A stretch of DNA of 64,000 nt from NCBI RefSeq assembly GCF_900142785.1, contig NZ_FRCD01000014.1, positions 1 through 64,000 of the forward strand, written 5' to 3'. This stretch comes from Chryseobacterium carnipullorum (GTDB lineage: Bacteria; Bacteroidota; Bacteroidia; Flavobacteriales; Weeksellaceae). Numbering within the stretch: the first letter of the stretch is position 1; each line of letters begins with the position of its first letter. The position numbers and the translations under genes were made by a program. The notes beneath the pieces are model-generated. The model saw nothing but the letters and a program-made list of their open reading frames with translations, had not been told where the DNA came from and did no database searches. Shown in pieces: positions 1 through 9,026 of the stretch.

Positions 1-17
1 AAGACTTAATCTAAAAG

Positions 18-48
18 GAAAGAGTCCGGTACAGTACCGAACTCTTTC
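18..48. terminator. Strong hairpin, likely terminator
   Basis: A near-perfect inverted repeat (GAAAGAGT..ACTCTTTC with inner CGGTAC/GTACCG) lies about 80 bases beyond the stop of the minus-strand gene at 132. Neither side has a long U-tract. It may end that gene or a plus-strand gene left of the window. Confidence 0.5.
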
Positions 49-131
49 ATATAATAATATTGTTTAATTTTGTCTAAACTTTGGGGTGCAGTCTACAGTG
101 ATATCCGGATTTTTACTGCATTATCTATAAT

Positions 132-509
132 TTAAGCATTGAAATAATCTTTTACAGTTTCGAGAACCTGCTCATCCGACATTTTCTGTGCAGTATCTAA
201 GGTTATCGTTAGATTTTTAAACTGAGCTGTATCATGGAGATATTTTTTTAGCTCTTCCTGAATCGTTCCGGGTCCTGTAATATAAACCTCCTGAGAATTT
301 GTTAATAGGTGTTCTATCTCTTTGAAGAATTTCACCCTATTGGTTCGTTCTGCATTATTGGCTGCATTTTCACTTGAATTCCCATGCTGTATTTCGGCTT
401 TTACAGGGCTGCAAAGAAAAAACTTAAATGCATTCTGAGCATCATGATTTTTTACTACTATTGCTTTTTCTGTATCGATCCAAAGTCCTGCTAATTTCTT
501 GTCTGACAT
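132..509 (-). CDS. Small protein resembling eRF1 domain 3 / bacterial eRF1-like family
   Basis: A 125-residue soluble protein with no signal peptide or membrane segment. The N-terminal LAGLWIDTEKAIVV strand, the central EVYITGPGTIQEEL element and a C-terminal helix resemble the eRF1 domain-3-like proteins sometimes annotated as translational machinery or stalled-ribosome proteins (baeRF group). That assignment comes from pattern memory, not a search. The GPGTIQEELKKYL stretch matches the usual glycine-rich loop and following helix. The gene stands alone: the next gene, the LPMO, is on the same strand about 195 bases upstream, with a stem-loop between. No clear TAnnTTTG box was found before it. 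Confidence 0.6.
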   Translation of the reverse strand: MSDKKLAGLWIDTEKAIVVKNHDAQNAFKFFLCSPVKAEIQHGNSSENAANNAERTNRVKFFKEIEHLLTNSQEVYITGPGTIQEELKKYLHDTAQFKNLTITLDTAQKMSDEQVLETVKDYFNA

Positions 510-635
510 AATTTATTTTTTTGGTGTTATGAACCATGTAGATCAATAATGGTGCAAAGCAGATGTTAAGGGCTGTTAAATGTTTAAAAGAATTGAAAAA
601 ACATCTTCTTTGAATCTGCTGACTGATCGATTAGC

Positions 636-676
636 ATCAACAAAGCCGCCTTACTATGAAGACGGCTTCTGTTGAT
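636..676. other. Stem-loop downstream of the LPMO gene
   Basis: ATCAACA at 636-642 pairs with TGTTGAT at 670-676, and AAGCCG at 643-648 pairs with CGGCTT at 663-668. A T-rich tract follows on the plus strand only, so for the minus-strand LPMO mRNA it is a 3' stem-loop without a classical U-tail. Confidence 0.5.
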
Positions 677-704
677 TATTTTTTATTCAAGTTTCAATAC
701 CTGA

Positions 705-2510
705 CTATTTCCTGATCGTTTTAGTTACGTTTCCACCATCTTTGTAATCGATTTTCACAAAATAAATTCCCGGCTGAAGAGAACCTATATTTATAGTGTT
801 CCTGGCAGGATTTCTTAAAGAGAACACCTGAAGTCCATGGGTATTAAACAGAGACACTTCACTGATTTTTCCATAGTAGGTTTCCGGTGCAAAATTAATA
901 TGTTGGTCTGAGACAATCACCGATAAACCGTCTTCCTGACCGTTACGTGCTGCACCAACTGTACAACCGGGACCTTCATTGCAATGGCTTACCACTTTCC
1001 ATACCTCATTATCTCCAGGAGTTTCTCCCGGATTAGCGTACCATTTGTTTTCCCAAATTTTGCAGGCATAAAAAACTTTTGTACCGGCTGCAGTATATGC
1101 CTTTGCAGGGTTATACAGCGTTGAGCCGCAATAGGTAACAGGACCGCCTGACTGACAACCCGGCCCTTCAGTACACGCGCTAATCTCTTCCCAAACCATA
1201 TTGGCTCCGGGAATTTCATTGGGATTTGCATACCATTTGTTTTTCCAGATTTTACAGTTATAAAATACTGTTGTCTGAGCTGTTGGATAGGCATTTGCGG
1301 GATTATATTGCTGTGCTCCGCAGTACGTTTGTCCATTTCCTCCTTCTATTTTTTTAGTTCTGATTGTCAATTCGTTACTGGCATCGGAGATTTGATCGTT
1401 CTGGGCAACAGCTTTCACGGTGTAACGGTATTCAGTATCATGGATTAAACCTGAGCGTACGAAACTCGTTTGTGTCGTTTCTGCAACCTGGGCTCCATTT
1501 TCAAAGACCTGATAATTTTTGATGCCCTGTGTATGAGTTGAAGGCATCCACATCAGTGAAACAGAGTTTTCAGTGGCTCCCATCGAGTGGAGATTGGACG
1601 GCGCTACAGGTTTTTCAGGAGTATTTTGGTCATCTGTTTTTACAATAAGGGGTGCACTTTTTTGTGAAGTGAGACCTGTAGAGCCCTTCGCCTGTATTTC
1701 GTAAGTATAACTGGTATTGGCGGCCAGACCCTGATCTTGAAATTCCGGAACACTTACGTTCTGTAGCGCTTGTCCGTTACGGAAAACATTATAAGACGCC
1801 GCGTCAGCCTGAGCTGCCCATCCGATTTTTGCAGAAGAGCTCGTTACGCTTATTTTGGCTAATCCTGTTGGTATCGAAGGTTGTGTAGGGGTTACCGAGG
1901 ACTGTACGTTCACATCGATGACATTATAAAATGCATTGGCCGTATCTGCAACGTCCCAAACGGCAAGAATAACATGATACCCCTGACGATTAGCAGGAAT
2001 GGTGATGTGATGCGGTGTATTATCTTGGGGAGGTGTACCATTGTGAACAACCTCACCAATAAGCTCCAGATCCTGACGGGCAAGTGGCTGATTGGGATTC
2101 CAGCCTGGTTTGGTCATATAATAATGCCATTTTGCCGTAGCGTGATAAGCCAGATACTTCCAGATAAAGGTATTCACACCGGTTGTGATATTGGTTTTCT
2201 TCCATCGGTCAGCGGTTTGAAGATCCAGAATCGTGTTCCCTCCTATGCTTCCATTAGCAGAAGCGATCATTCCGTCTGCCGGACCGAGTGCCGGAAATCC
2301 TTTTTTAGCTTCCAGAGATCCCGGCTCATTAATAACAGTGCCATACAATCCCAATGCGGTGTTATACCCGAGTGTAGTCTTATCCAGACTCCCCAGATAG
2401 CCTCTCGAGGCAGGACTTATCACATAACCATGGGCTGAGAGATGAGTTGAAGAAAAGACCAGAGTACATAAAAAAAGTACTGCTGAGAAAAAATTTCTAA
2501 GTTTAATCAT
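705..2510 (-). CDS. Secreted AA10 LPMO (chitin-binding protein) with two FnIII, two chitin-binding modules and a T9SS tail
   Basis: A 601-residue multidomain enzyme for oxidative cleavage of chitin. A signal peptide (residues 1-26) should be cleaved to expose His27 in AHGYVISPASRGYLG, the N-terminal copper ligand of AA10 LPMOs. The second brace histidine is His123 in AYHATAKWHYY, and Phe194 in ANAFYNVIDV matches the axial aromatic of CBP21. Two fibronectin type III domains follow (about 213-295 and 300-388). Next come two CBM5/12-like modules (about 396-515), each with YCG, FYxCKIWxNKWYANP and CxEGPGC. The tail (about 520-601) is a type A T9SS sorting domain ending in a basic KTIRK. Length is far above the roughly 200 residues of single-domain AA10 enzymes. 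The two Cys pairs of CBP21 are absent from the catalytic domain. Confidence 0.93.
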   Translation of the reverse strand: MIKLRNFFSAVLFLCTLVFSSTHLSAHGYVISPASRGYLGSLDKTTLGYNTALGLYGTVINEPGSLEAKKGFPALGPADGMIASANGSIGGNTILDLQTADRWKKTNITTGVNTFIWKYLAYHATAKWHYYMTKPGWNPNQPLARQDLELIGEVVHNGTPPQDNTPHHITIPANRQGYHVILAVWDVADTANAFYNVIDVNVQSSVTPTQPSIPTGLAKISVTSSSAKIGWAAQADAASYNVFRNGQALQNVSVPEFQDQGLAANTSYTYEIQAKGSTGLTSQKSAPLIVKTDDQNTPEKPVAPSNLHSMGATENSVSLMWMPSTHTQGIKNYQVFENGAQVAETTQTSFVRSGLIHDTEYRYTVKAVAQNDQISDASNELTIRTKKIEGGNGQTYCGAQQYNPANAYPTAQTTVFYNCKIWKNKWYANPNEIPGANMVWEEISACTEGPGCQSGGPVTYCGSTLYNPAKAYTAAGTKVFYACKIWENKWYANPGETPGDNEVWKVVSHCNEGPGCTVGAARNGQEDGLSVIVSDQHINFAPETYYGKISEVSLFNTHGLQVFSLRNPARNTINIGSLQPGIYFVKIDYKDGGNVTKTIRK

Positions 2511-2877
2511 ATGTAATTATTTAAGATGTTTGGTTTATTCTCTGCTCAATCTGCCGGAAAAATCTAATCAGGTGCCTGAAGCTATTGGGGAATCCCAGTC
2601 TATTTAGTTCATATATACACTTGTGCATATTTTATTTTAACGTCTCAGATCAGTGTCCAAATTAATAAAAACCTCTTAAAAAAACTTCCTTAAATAAAAA
2701 ATTCATTTAAATAATAACAATTATGTTAAATATTCAACAACATAACCACAAATATTTACACATTCTCTCATTTTAAATGTTTTAAGAGAATAATTTTCAT
2801 CCCTGAAAATGAATTAAATTCAGCATTGTAAACATTATTGTGATGTCAATGGGTATAATAAAGGCACAAAAGAGAAA
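2511..2877. other. AT-rich intergenic stretch upstream of the LPMO gene
   Basis: No open frame of coding character was seen. The LPMO promoter should lie here, but no exact TAnnTTTG box is present on the minus strand; the near matches are around 2655 and 2749. The unusually long leader could hold a regulator binding site. Confidence 0.4.
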
Positions 2878-2904
2878 GGCAAAAGGACGAATTCGCCTTT
2901 TGCC
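2878..2904 (-). terminator. Intrinsic terminator of the RsmI-like operon
   Basis: GGCAAAAGG and CCTTTTGCC flank a self-complementary CGAATTCG. On the minus strand the stem is followed by a T-rich tract (TTTCTCTTTT). It lies about 120 bases after the stop at 3022. Confidence 0.75.
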
Positions 2905-3021
2905 TTATATACTTTATTGATATTGATCGTGATAATATTTGGGGTAAGTTACAAGCCAGCGTACAAAAAGGGTGAATGTTACCGATTTGACTGTTGGTGT
3001 TACCATACTGCACTTCCCTGC

Positions 3022-3720
3022 TTATTTACCAAGAACAAACACAGCAGGAATTTTATGAAGTTCAGGTTTTGCTTTTTTCCAGTCATTGATGGTTTTGGTC
3101 TGGATGAATTCGTGTTCAGGATCGTTGATATTGGCTGCAATACAGAGTTTTGTATTCGGAGACAGGAACTTCGTCAGGTCTTCAAAAAGCGGATTATTCC
3201 TGTAGGGCGTTTCCATAAAGATCTGGGAATATCCGGTTTGCTGTACCAGGCTTTCGAGGCGCTGAATCTGTTTTTTCTTTTCTCCCTTATCAATCGGAAG
3301 ATAACCATGGAAGGTAAATTCCTGACCATTGAATCCACTGGAAATTAAAGCCAGGATAATAGACGAAGGCCCTGAAACAGGGATTACTCTGATATTTTTT
3401 TCATGACACCATTTCACGATCAGGTTTCCGGGATCTGCGATACATGGCAGACCAGCTTCAGAAAGCAATCCAAAATCCTGTCCCTGCAGCATCAGATTCT
3501 GAGCTTCTTTGATGTCTGCATTTTCAGTGTATTTGTCCAGTAAGAACAATTTAAGATCGGACTGTTTTTTTTCGGGAGCAAAGAATTTAACAACCTTTCT
3601 GGCTGTTTTTTCATTTTCAACAAAGAAGTAGTCCGTCTGCATAATATATTCTTTCAGAACGGGTGAAAAATGAGTAATAGAAGTGTTTTCAGATAAATAG
3701 GCTGGGAGTAAAAAAAGCAT
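3022..3720 (-). CDS. SAM-dependent tetrapyrrole-methylase family protein, RsmI-like
   Basis: A 232-residue protein of the TP-methylase fold. It shows the family's SEAGLPCIADPG substrate and SAM segment at about 86-97, the VIPVSGPSSIILALISSGF element, the HGYLP(I) loop, and a C-terminal PAVFVLGK strand. RsmI proteins 2'-O-methylate C1402 of 16S rRNA. This version is shorter than typical RsmI (about 280 residues) and diverges at the N-terminus, where the usual GNLEDIT motif is not recognisable, so it may be a lineage paralogue with another substrate. It is the last of three tightly packed minus-strand genes; its start lies one base after the previous stop. Confidence 0.8.
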   Translation of the reverse strand: MLFLLPAYLSENTSITHFSPVLKEYIMQTDYFFVENEKTARKVVKFFAPEKKQSDLKLFLLDKYTENADIKEAQNLMLQGQDFGLLSEAGLPCIADPGNLIVKWCHEKNIRVIPVSGPSSIILALISSGFNGQEFTFHGYLPIDKGEKKKQIQRLESLVQQTGYSQIFMETPYRNNPLFEDLTKFLSPNTKLCIAANINDPEHEFIQTKTINDWKKAKPELHKIPAVFVLGK

Positions 3721-3721
3721 T

Positions 3722-4228
3722 TTATTGTTTTTTAGTTCTTTCTTGCAAAGAGGGTTGTTTGAAATGATGAGCTAGTTCAACGGAGAATGTAATGGCTGAA
3801 ATTTTCCATTCATCGTTTATTTTAACAAAGGTAAGAATTTCTTTACCCCAATGTTCCATGACGTCTTTATAAAAACAACTGTAATCTGAAACTACAGAGG
3901 CAATCTCTCCATCTGTCATTATTTTAACGTGGTCTGTTTTATTTTCAGACTGGTATTTTTTAAACCCAGAAATAAAAGTCTTATAGTCCTGAGTATAGAT
4001 TTGAGAAACATCCGGTATTCGCTCTCTGCGTTTAGCAAAACTTCTCTGTGTAAAAATACCACTTACCTGAACGTCTCCGCAGAACATTTTATAAAGCTGC
4101 TCTTCTTTTCCTGCAGAATTCAATAAAGAGGTATATTCATTGGCAAGGCGACGAAGATTAATTTCATCCTGAGTCTGAGCAAGAGAGAGATTAAAGCTTA
4201 GGAGAAGCAAAAAAATGAGTGACTTCAC
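3722..4228 (-). CDS. Secreted NTF2/SnoaL-like protein of unknown function
   Basis: A 168-residue protein with a signal peptide (about 1-17, ending SLAQ). The rest resembles an NTF2-like cone: an N-terminal helix (LANEYTSLLNSAGK), central strands and a closing KINDEWKISAITFSV pair, common in SnoaL/DUF4440-type folds. No catalytic motif is evident. The start is GTG, placed directly after the TAA of the phosphatase gene (TAAGTG), so translation is probably coupled. Function is unknown. Confidence 0.75.
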   Translation of the reverse strand: MKSLIFLLLLSFNLSLAQTQDEINLRRLANEYTSLLNSAGKEEQLYKMFCGDVQVSGIFTQRSFAKRRERIPDVSQIYTQDYKTFISGFKKYQSENKTDHVKIMTDGEIASVVSDYSCFYKDVMEHWGKEILTFVKINDEWKISAITFSVELAHHFKQPSLQERTKKQ

Positions 4229-4678
4229 TTATGATAGAATTTGATTCTTTATAGCATCACAGCCTTTGTCAAGTAACTGGAAAACATTCTCAAAATCATT
4301 CAAATCGCCCCAGTAAAGGTCCGGAACTTCAGCATTTTTCTGATTGCCCGCTGCCTCCAGAAATAATGATACTTTCCGGCGTTGATCTTCATTTCGTGTC
4401 ATCGAGATGACATCCCCGTAAACATCAACATCCATGCAGTAGATTTTGTCGAACGTTTCAAAATCAGCTTTGGTAATCGGTCTTGATTTTTGATTTGAAA
4501 TATCAATATGATGGTTTGACGCTGTTTTTATCGCTCTTTTATCCGGGTGTTTTCCTTCATGCATAGAAATTGTTCCTGCTGAATCCACAAAGAAATTTTC
4601 GGGAAGCTTTGTCTTCATAATTCCTTCTGCTAAAGGACTTCTGCAAATATTACCGAGACAGACCATCAATATTTTCAT
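4229..4678 (-). CDS. Low-molecular-weight protein-tyrosine phosphatase
   Basis: A 149-residue cytosolic enzyme. The P-loop CLGNICRS at 7-14 gives catalytic Cys7 and Arg13, and the general acid Asp120 is in VPDLYWG. DSAGT at 32-36 is also family-typical. Length matches the family. It is the first gene of a three-gene minus-strand operon with the NTF2-like and RsmI-like genes, and it lies downstream of dnaA on the same strand with a gap of about 135 bases. Confidence 0.93.
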   Translation of the reverse strand: MKILMVCLGNICRSPLAEGIMKTKLPENFFVDSAGTISMHEGKHPDKRAIKTASNHHIDISNQKSRPITKADFETFDKIYCMDVDVYGDVISMTRNEDQRRKVSLFLEAAGNQKNAEVPDLYWGDLNDFENVFQLLDKGCDAIKNQILS

Positions 4679-4814
4679 ATCCGTTTATTATCATTGAAAG
4701 GTTAAATGATGTACTTATTATCAGATTTCAATCGCTTTCCTAAGCAACAAAACTAAATAAAAAAATGAAGAATAAAACTATTCTCCATTTCAATTTATTC
4801 AGATTAAATTATTT

Positions 4815-6269
4815 TTATTTTTTAATTCTTTCCGCAAGATCTTTAACGTACTTCTTAACTTCTTTATCGATTTTTGACACATCTTTGATGGTATCACAAG
4901 CGTACATTACCGTTGAATGGTCTTTTCCGCCCATTTCTTCACCGATCTTTGTAAAAGTAGCATTGGTCAGCTCTTTTGAAAAATACATCGCTAATTGTCT
5001 TGGAAGGGCAATTTCTCTTTTTCTGGTTTTAGAAAGAAGCTGTTCTTTTTTGATTCCAAAATAATCGCATACCACTTCCTGGATGTAAGGAATATTGATG
5101 ACTTTCTTCTGGTTTGCTGCAATCTTGTTGATGGTATCTTTCAGTAATTCAAGACTTAAGTCTGTTTTATAAACGGTAGAGTAAGCGATTACAGAGTTAA
5201 TAACTCCGATAAGCTCTCTTACGTTGGTTTTAGCTTCAGCGGCAAGGAAATCAAGCATATCTCCTGGAAGAACAATTCCGTCTCTGCTTAGTTTATCTAC
5301 GATGATCTGTCTTCTTGTAGAAAGATCCGGAGATTTGATTTCGGCAGAAAGTCCCCATTTGAAACGGGAAACAATCCTTTCCTGAATATCCATAATATCT
5401 GCAGGCGCCTTATCTGATGTAAGGATGATCTGTTTTCCGTTCTGGTGAAGATGATCAAATATGTGGAAGAAACTGTCCTGTGTAGCAGATTTACCTGACA
5501 GGAACTGAATATCATCAATGATCAATACATCCACCATCTGGTAAAAGTTGGCAAACTCTGTCTGCTTGTGCGCTTTTGCAGCAGAAATAAACTGCTGGAT
5601 AAACTTCTCAGAAGACAGATAAAGAACGACTTTATCCGGAAACTGGCTTTTTACTTCCAGCCCTACAGCCTGTCCCAAGTGAGTCTTTCCCACTCCGTAT
5701 CCTCCGTGAAGGAACAATGGGTTGAAAGCTGTTGCTCCCGGTCTTTTAGCAATAGATCTTGCTACGGTAGCAGCGAATTTATTACTCTCTCCTTCTATAT
5801 AATTATCAAAAGAATAATCAGACTTAAGGTTCGAATCTATGTTTACTTTTCTTATTCCCGGAACTACAAAGGGGTTGACGATATTCGCAGAGAATCCCTG
5901 CGGCATTGTTTCCTGCATTTTTGGTGTAGGAACGCTTTTTCCCTTCATATTCATTGTCACTGGCTTTTCCTCTCCGGTAGGCCTGTTTTCCATTACTGAG
6001 TACCACAATTTAACTCCTTTTCCAAGATTTTTCTTCAGGGCAGCAGAAAGCAGGGACAGGTAATTATCCTCAATATATTCCTTGTAAAAATCGCTCGGCA
6101 CTATAAGCGTAAGGTTATTCGCAACCAAAGAAAGTGGTTGTACCTTATCGAATAGCATGTCGAAGGATTTTTCAAGCTTCTTAAGATCAGAATTATCTTC
6201 AGCTGCGTTCAAATTATCCCGCATGAACTGAAGGCACTTCTGCCATATCATCATTAAATTTTCATCCAT
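4815..6269 (-). CDS. dnaA: Chromosomal replication initiator DnaA
   Basis: A 484-residue AAA+ initiator. The start chosen is MDENLMMIWQ at 6269; a longer reading of 40 more codons runs into the divergent promoter and has a non-DnaA N-terminus. Domain I is at about 1-85. The AAA+ core has Walker A GGYGVGKTH at 189-197 and Walker B IIDDIQF at about 250-256. Domain IV carries the DnaA signature GGKDHSTVMYA at about 447-457. No cluster of TTATCCACA-type boxes was found nearby, so the origin is not located here. It is divergent from a thioesterase gene. Confidence 0.97.
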   Translation of the reverse strand: MDENLMMIWQKCLQFMRDNLNAAEDNSDLKKLEKSFDMLFDKVQPLSLVANNLTLIVPSDFYKEYIEDNYLSLLSAALKKNLGKGVKLWYSVMENRPTGEEKPVTMNMKGKSVPTPKMQETMPQGFSANIVNPFVVPGIRKVNIDSNLKSDYSFDNYIEGESNKFAATVARSIAKRPGATAFNPLFLHGGYGVGKTHLGQAVGLEVKSQFPDKVVLYLSSEKFIQQFISAAKAHKQTEFANFYQMVDVLIIDDIQFLSGKSATQDSFFHIFDHLHQNGKQIILTSDKAPADIMDIQERIVSRFKWGLSAEIKSPDLSTRRQIIVDKLSRDGIVLPGDMLDFLAAEAKTNVRELIGVINSVIAYSTVYKTDLSLELLKDTINKIAANQKKVINIPYIQEVVCDYFGIKKEQLLSKTRKREIALPRQLAMYFSKELTNATFTKIGEEMGGKDHSTVMYACDTIKDVSKIDKEVKKYVKDLAERIKK

Positions 6270-6374
6270 ATTTATGCCCCGATTATTCTTTGTTAGTACT
6301 TTTTGTAGAAGGAAGACAAAGGTCCAATTTTTTCTTTTCAAAAAAAAATATTGCAGGTATTGATTATTTAAAAA

Positions 6375-6382
6375 TATATTTG
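6375..6382 (+). promoter_or_regulatory. Bacteroidota -7 box (TATATTTG) for the thioesterase gene
   Basis: An exact TAnnTTTG match, with a TTG 21 bases upstream at 6351-6353. Transcription should begin just downstream, at or beyond the ATG at 6384, which favours the ATG at 6405 as the true start. Confidence 0.65.
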
Positions 6383-6404
6383 TATGCATAAATATAGACT
6401 AAAA

Positions 6405-6839
6405 ATGATACACTCAACTAACTCATTACGAGTGCGTTACGGAGAAACAGACCCTATGAAATATGTGTACTATGGGAACTATGCAGAGTACCTGGAAATT
6501 GGCAGAGTAGAACTCTTCCGAAACATCGGAATGTCATACGATGAAATTGAAAACCAAGGAATTTGGCTTCCGGTTTCGGAATACAAAATTAAATACATCC
6601 GCCCGGCCCTGTATGACCAAAAACTGGAAATCCATACCTATGTAAAAAAAATTCCCGGGGTAAGAATTGAATTTGACTACGAAATTTATAATGAAAAAGG
6701 AGAAAAGATCACGGAAGCATCCACTACTCTATTTTTTCTGGATGCAAAAACCAATAAAATTATCAAGTGTCCGGATTTTCTGATGAAGCTCATTGAAGAG
6801 AACTGGAACAAGGGGGAAATTTTAGGCAAGAGTTTATAG
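6405..6839 (+). CDS. Acyl-CoA thioesterase, hotdog fold (YbgC/4-hydroxybenzoyl-CoA type)
   Basis: A 144-residue hotdog protein. RVRYGETDPMKYVYYGNYAEY near the N-terminus holds the catalytic-region Asp and the xVYxxNY element typical of YbgC-like thioesterases, here with GETDPM where many have xDTDxxG. The start at 6405 was preferred over the ATG at 6384, which overlaps the expected transcription start. Likely substrates are short or medium acyl-CoAs, or housekeeping hydrolysis tied to envelope metabolism. It is divergent from dnaA and followed by pheA. Confidence 0.88.
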   Translation: MIHSTNSLRVRYGETDPMKYVYYGNYAEYLEIGRVELFRNIGMSYDEIENQGIWLPVSEYKIKYIRPALYDQKLEIHTYVKKIPGVRIEFDYEIYNEKGEKITEASTTLFFLDAKTNKIIKCPDFLMKLIEENWNKGEILGKSL

Positions 6840-6968
6840 CGAGCAGTTTGCAGGCAAATAAATGGTAAAGGAACGATATATCCAATTAAAAAGGTTTGTT
6901 TTTAAACTAATTTGCATCTTTGCACTTTAAATAATTGTCAATATTATCTACCTATATATATAATACGT

Positions 6969-7817
6969 ATGAAGATCGCATTTTTAGGGCCTCATGCAAG
7001 CTTCACCCAGCTGGCGGCCACCCAACTTTTCCCGGGGGAAGAACTTTTGCCGCAGGCAAATATTTTAGATTGTTTTAATGCTGTTGATACCGGAGAAGCT
7101 GAAAAGGCAGTGGTACCCCTGGAAAACTCCATTGAAGGAACAGTTTCGATGACGCTGGACTATTTATACAAAACACCCTCAATCAAAATAGAAGCAGAAG
7201 GAGTAATGCCTATCGCCCACCATCTGATGATCCATCCGGAAAACCACATGGAGGATATTGAAAAAATATATTCACATCCTCAGGCACTGGCGCAAAGCTT
7301 CCATTTTCTGGATACCACTTATAAAGAGGTAGGAAGACAGGATTTTTCATCCACAGCCGCTGCTGCCAAATATGTTTCTGAAAATAAGGATCTGAAGATT
7401 GCTGCCGTCGCCAATCAGTTTGCAGCTAACTTATACGGACTTCAAATCGTCAACAGAAATATTCAGGATTTTGAACAGAATCATACCCGTTTTATTGTGA
7501 TCTCTAAAAATCAAACAAAATACGAAAATGACCATCTTGAAGTTTTAGGAGAAAAATCAGGTATGCTGATCAATCTTCCGGAAGATCACGCGGGAGGACT
7601 CCACCAGGTTCTTTCGGTTTTTGCATGGCGAAAAATGAACCTCAGCAAAATTGAATCCAGAACGCTGAAAACAGGTCTTGGCAACTATTTCTTCTTCATC
7701 AATGTAGTAGGAAAATGGGAAGATGTCCTGCATGGCAATGCCATTCTGGAACTTGAATCAATCAATGCCGGAGTAGATTTTCTTGGAAACTACAAAGAAT
7801 TCCTTCTGGAAAGTTAA
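6969..7817 (+). CDS. pheA: Prephenate dehydratase
   Basis: A 282-residue monofunctional enzyme converting prephenate to phenylpyruvate for phenylalanine synthesis. The start is MKIAFLGPHASFTQ; an upstream in-frame ATG gives an unrelated extension. The catalytic domain includes VPLENSIEGTV (49-59) and the TRF motif at 173-175 in NHTRFIVIS. A C-terminal ACT domain has GGLHQVLSVF (about 209-218) and ESR (229-231), the phenylalanine-binding signatures, so feedback inhibition by Phe is expected. No chorismate mutase domain is fused. A weak -7-like CATCTTTG lies at 6915-6922. Confidence 0.95.
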   Translation: MKIAFLGPHASFTQLAATQLFPGEELLPQANILDCFNAVDTGEAEKAVVPLENSIEGTVSMTLDYLYKTPSIKIEAEGVMPIAHHLMIHPENHMEDIEKIYSHPQALAQSFHFLDTTYKEVGRQDFSSTAAAAKYVSENKDLKIAAVANQFAANLYGLQIVNRNIQDFEQNHTRFIVISKNQTKYENDHLEVLGEKSGMLINLPEDHAGGLHQVLSVFAWRKMNLSKIESRTLKTGLGNYFFFINVVGKWEDVLHGNAILELESINAGVDFLGNYKEFLLES

Positions 7818-7840
7818 AAAATATTCATCTTACCCTCATG

Positions 7841-7869
7841 ACACTGCCCTAAAAAGCAGTGTTTTTTTT
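7841..7869 (+). terminator. Intrinsic terminator after pheA
   Basis: ACACTGC at 7841-7847 pairs with GCAGTGT at 7856-7862, followed by a run of Ts. Confidence 0.85.
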
Positions 7870-8190
7870 ATTTACAACCCTACATTCAACACTCCTTAAG
7901 AATTTCGGACAGAATTTACATTCAATGTGGCGCATTTAATGACATTAATATGCTAATCTTTGCATATTAATTATTCATAAAATTGGGAAATATAAAAATA
8001 TTTTGTTTAATTTCACCCAAGAGTTAATTTGCGAAATAAAGACCCATAACTATATTACGAAATAATCAATAATAAAAAATAAACATCTGTTTAAATTATT
8101 CATAATATTATTAATATTTAGTTAAATATATCACAAATAAGGCATAGTTTTTGCATTATAAATCTTGAAAACTAATTAAAAAACTTACAC
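7870..8190. other. AT-rich promoter region of the surface-protein gene
   Basis: No gene was seen. Two nine-base variants of the -7 box occur on the plus strand, TAATCTTTG at 7954-7962 and TAGTTTTTG at 8145-8153. The second lies about 38 bases before the ATG and is the likelier promoter. Confidence 0.4.
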
Positions 8191-8913
8191 ATGAAAACTA
8201 AAATCTACACCCTAATTCTAGCCTTATCTACGGTTAGCGCATTTTCCCAAGTTGGTATTAATACACCTAACCCGACCGCCACATTGGACGTCAACGGAAC
8301 ATTAAAGATTCGTGACACGCCTATGACGCCGGCCTTGCCAGGATACACCATTATGGCAGTGAATGACGGCACATTTCAGGTTGCTAAAGTAGACCCACAG
8401 GTTATTATTGATGCTGCAACCGCCGCATCTGGAACCAATACTTCTGTGTATGCTGCTAAGAAAACTACAGGAATCACTCTTTTGAGTTTAGGTCTTTTTC
8501 CGACAGGGTTTAGAGCCGTTAACTTTTTAGCCGCTGAGAGATCAGTTGGATCTGCTGCATTATTCTCCGATACTGACAACACTTTTACTATACCTTCCAA
8601 CGGAGTTTACCAGGTAGGATTTACTTTCCGTTATGGAGCAGGTCTTCAGGCCGCGATCCTGACCAATACCCCAGGGATTGGCATTCTGCGAACCAGAGGA
8701 GGAGTGGCAACGCTTATTGACAGCCGTGTATTCAGTGGTCTGACTGTTCCGCTGGTTTTAAGTTTAACCATTTCAGAAAGCACCCTAAATTCACTGTACT
8801 CGTTCCAGGCCGGAGACAAAATCTCATTTGGACTTACCGGATCTTCTGCTCTTGATGTCGGATTATTGGGAACAAGTATCGGTTCTTTCTACATTTATAA
8901 AGTTTCTAATTAA
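8191..8913 (+). CDS. Secreted surface protein with short stalk and C1q/TNF-like jelly-roll domain
   Basis: A 240-residue protein with a signal peptide (1-19, ending AFSQ). The mature start VGINTPNPTATLDVNG is the collar motif found in many Chryseobacterium and Flavobacterium surface and tail-fibre-like proteins. After a linker, residues of about 95-240 form a beta-rich region (NTFTIPSNGVYQVGFTFRY, ending GSFYIYKVSN) typical of C1q/TNF-like trimeric jelly rolls. Adhesion or a structural role is an inference. It is monocistronic, bounded by terminators on both sides. Confidence 0.75.
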   Translation: MKTKIYTLILALSTVSAFSQVGINTPNPTATLDVNGTLKIRDTPMTPALPGYTIMAVNDGTFQVAKVDPQVIIDAATAASGTNTSVYAAKKTTGITLLSLGLFPTGFRAVNFLAAERSVGSAALFSDTDNTFTIPSNGVYQVGFTFRYGAGLQAAILTNTPGIGILRTRGGVATLIDSRVFSGLTVPLVLSLTISESTLNSLYSFQAGDKISFGLTGSSALDVGLLGTSIGSFYIYKVSN

Positions 8914-8938
8914 AAGATACAATTAATCACTCTGCACA

Positions 8939-8976
8939 ATTAATCCATCACAGAATATGTGGTGGATTAATTTTTT
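8939..8976 (+). terminator. Intrinsic terminator
   Basis: A 13-bp stem: ATTAATCCATCAC at 8939-8951 against GTGGTGGATTAAT at 8959-8971, with one mismatch, then Ts. Confidence 0.85.
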
Positions 8977-9026
8977 GTAGTGCAAGTGTTACAAACATTT
9001 ATTTTATATTTGATAAAAACTAGAGA

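Noticed and set aside
989..2438. Open frames of 115 and 185 codons within the LPMO gene
   Set aside because: They are other-frame shadows of a well-supported multidomain enzyme.
4679..6383. Replication origin beside dnaA
   Set aside because: No cluster of TTATCCACA-type DnaA boxes or AT-rich unwinding element with boxes was found around dnaA; proximity alone is not evidence in Bacteroidota.
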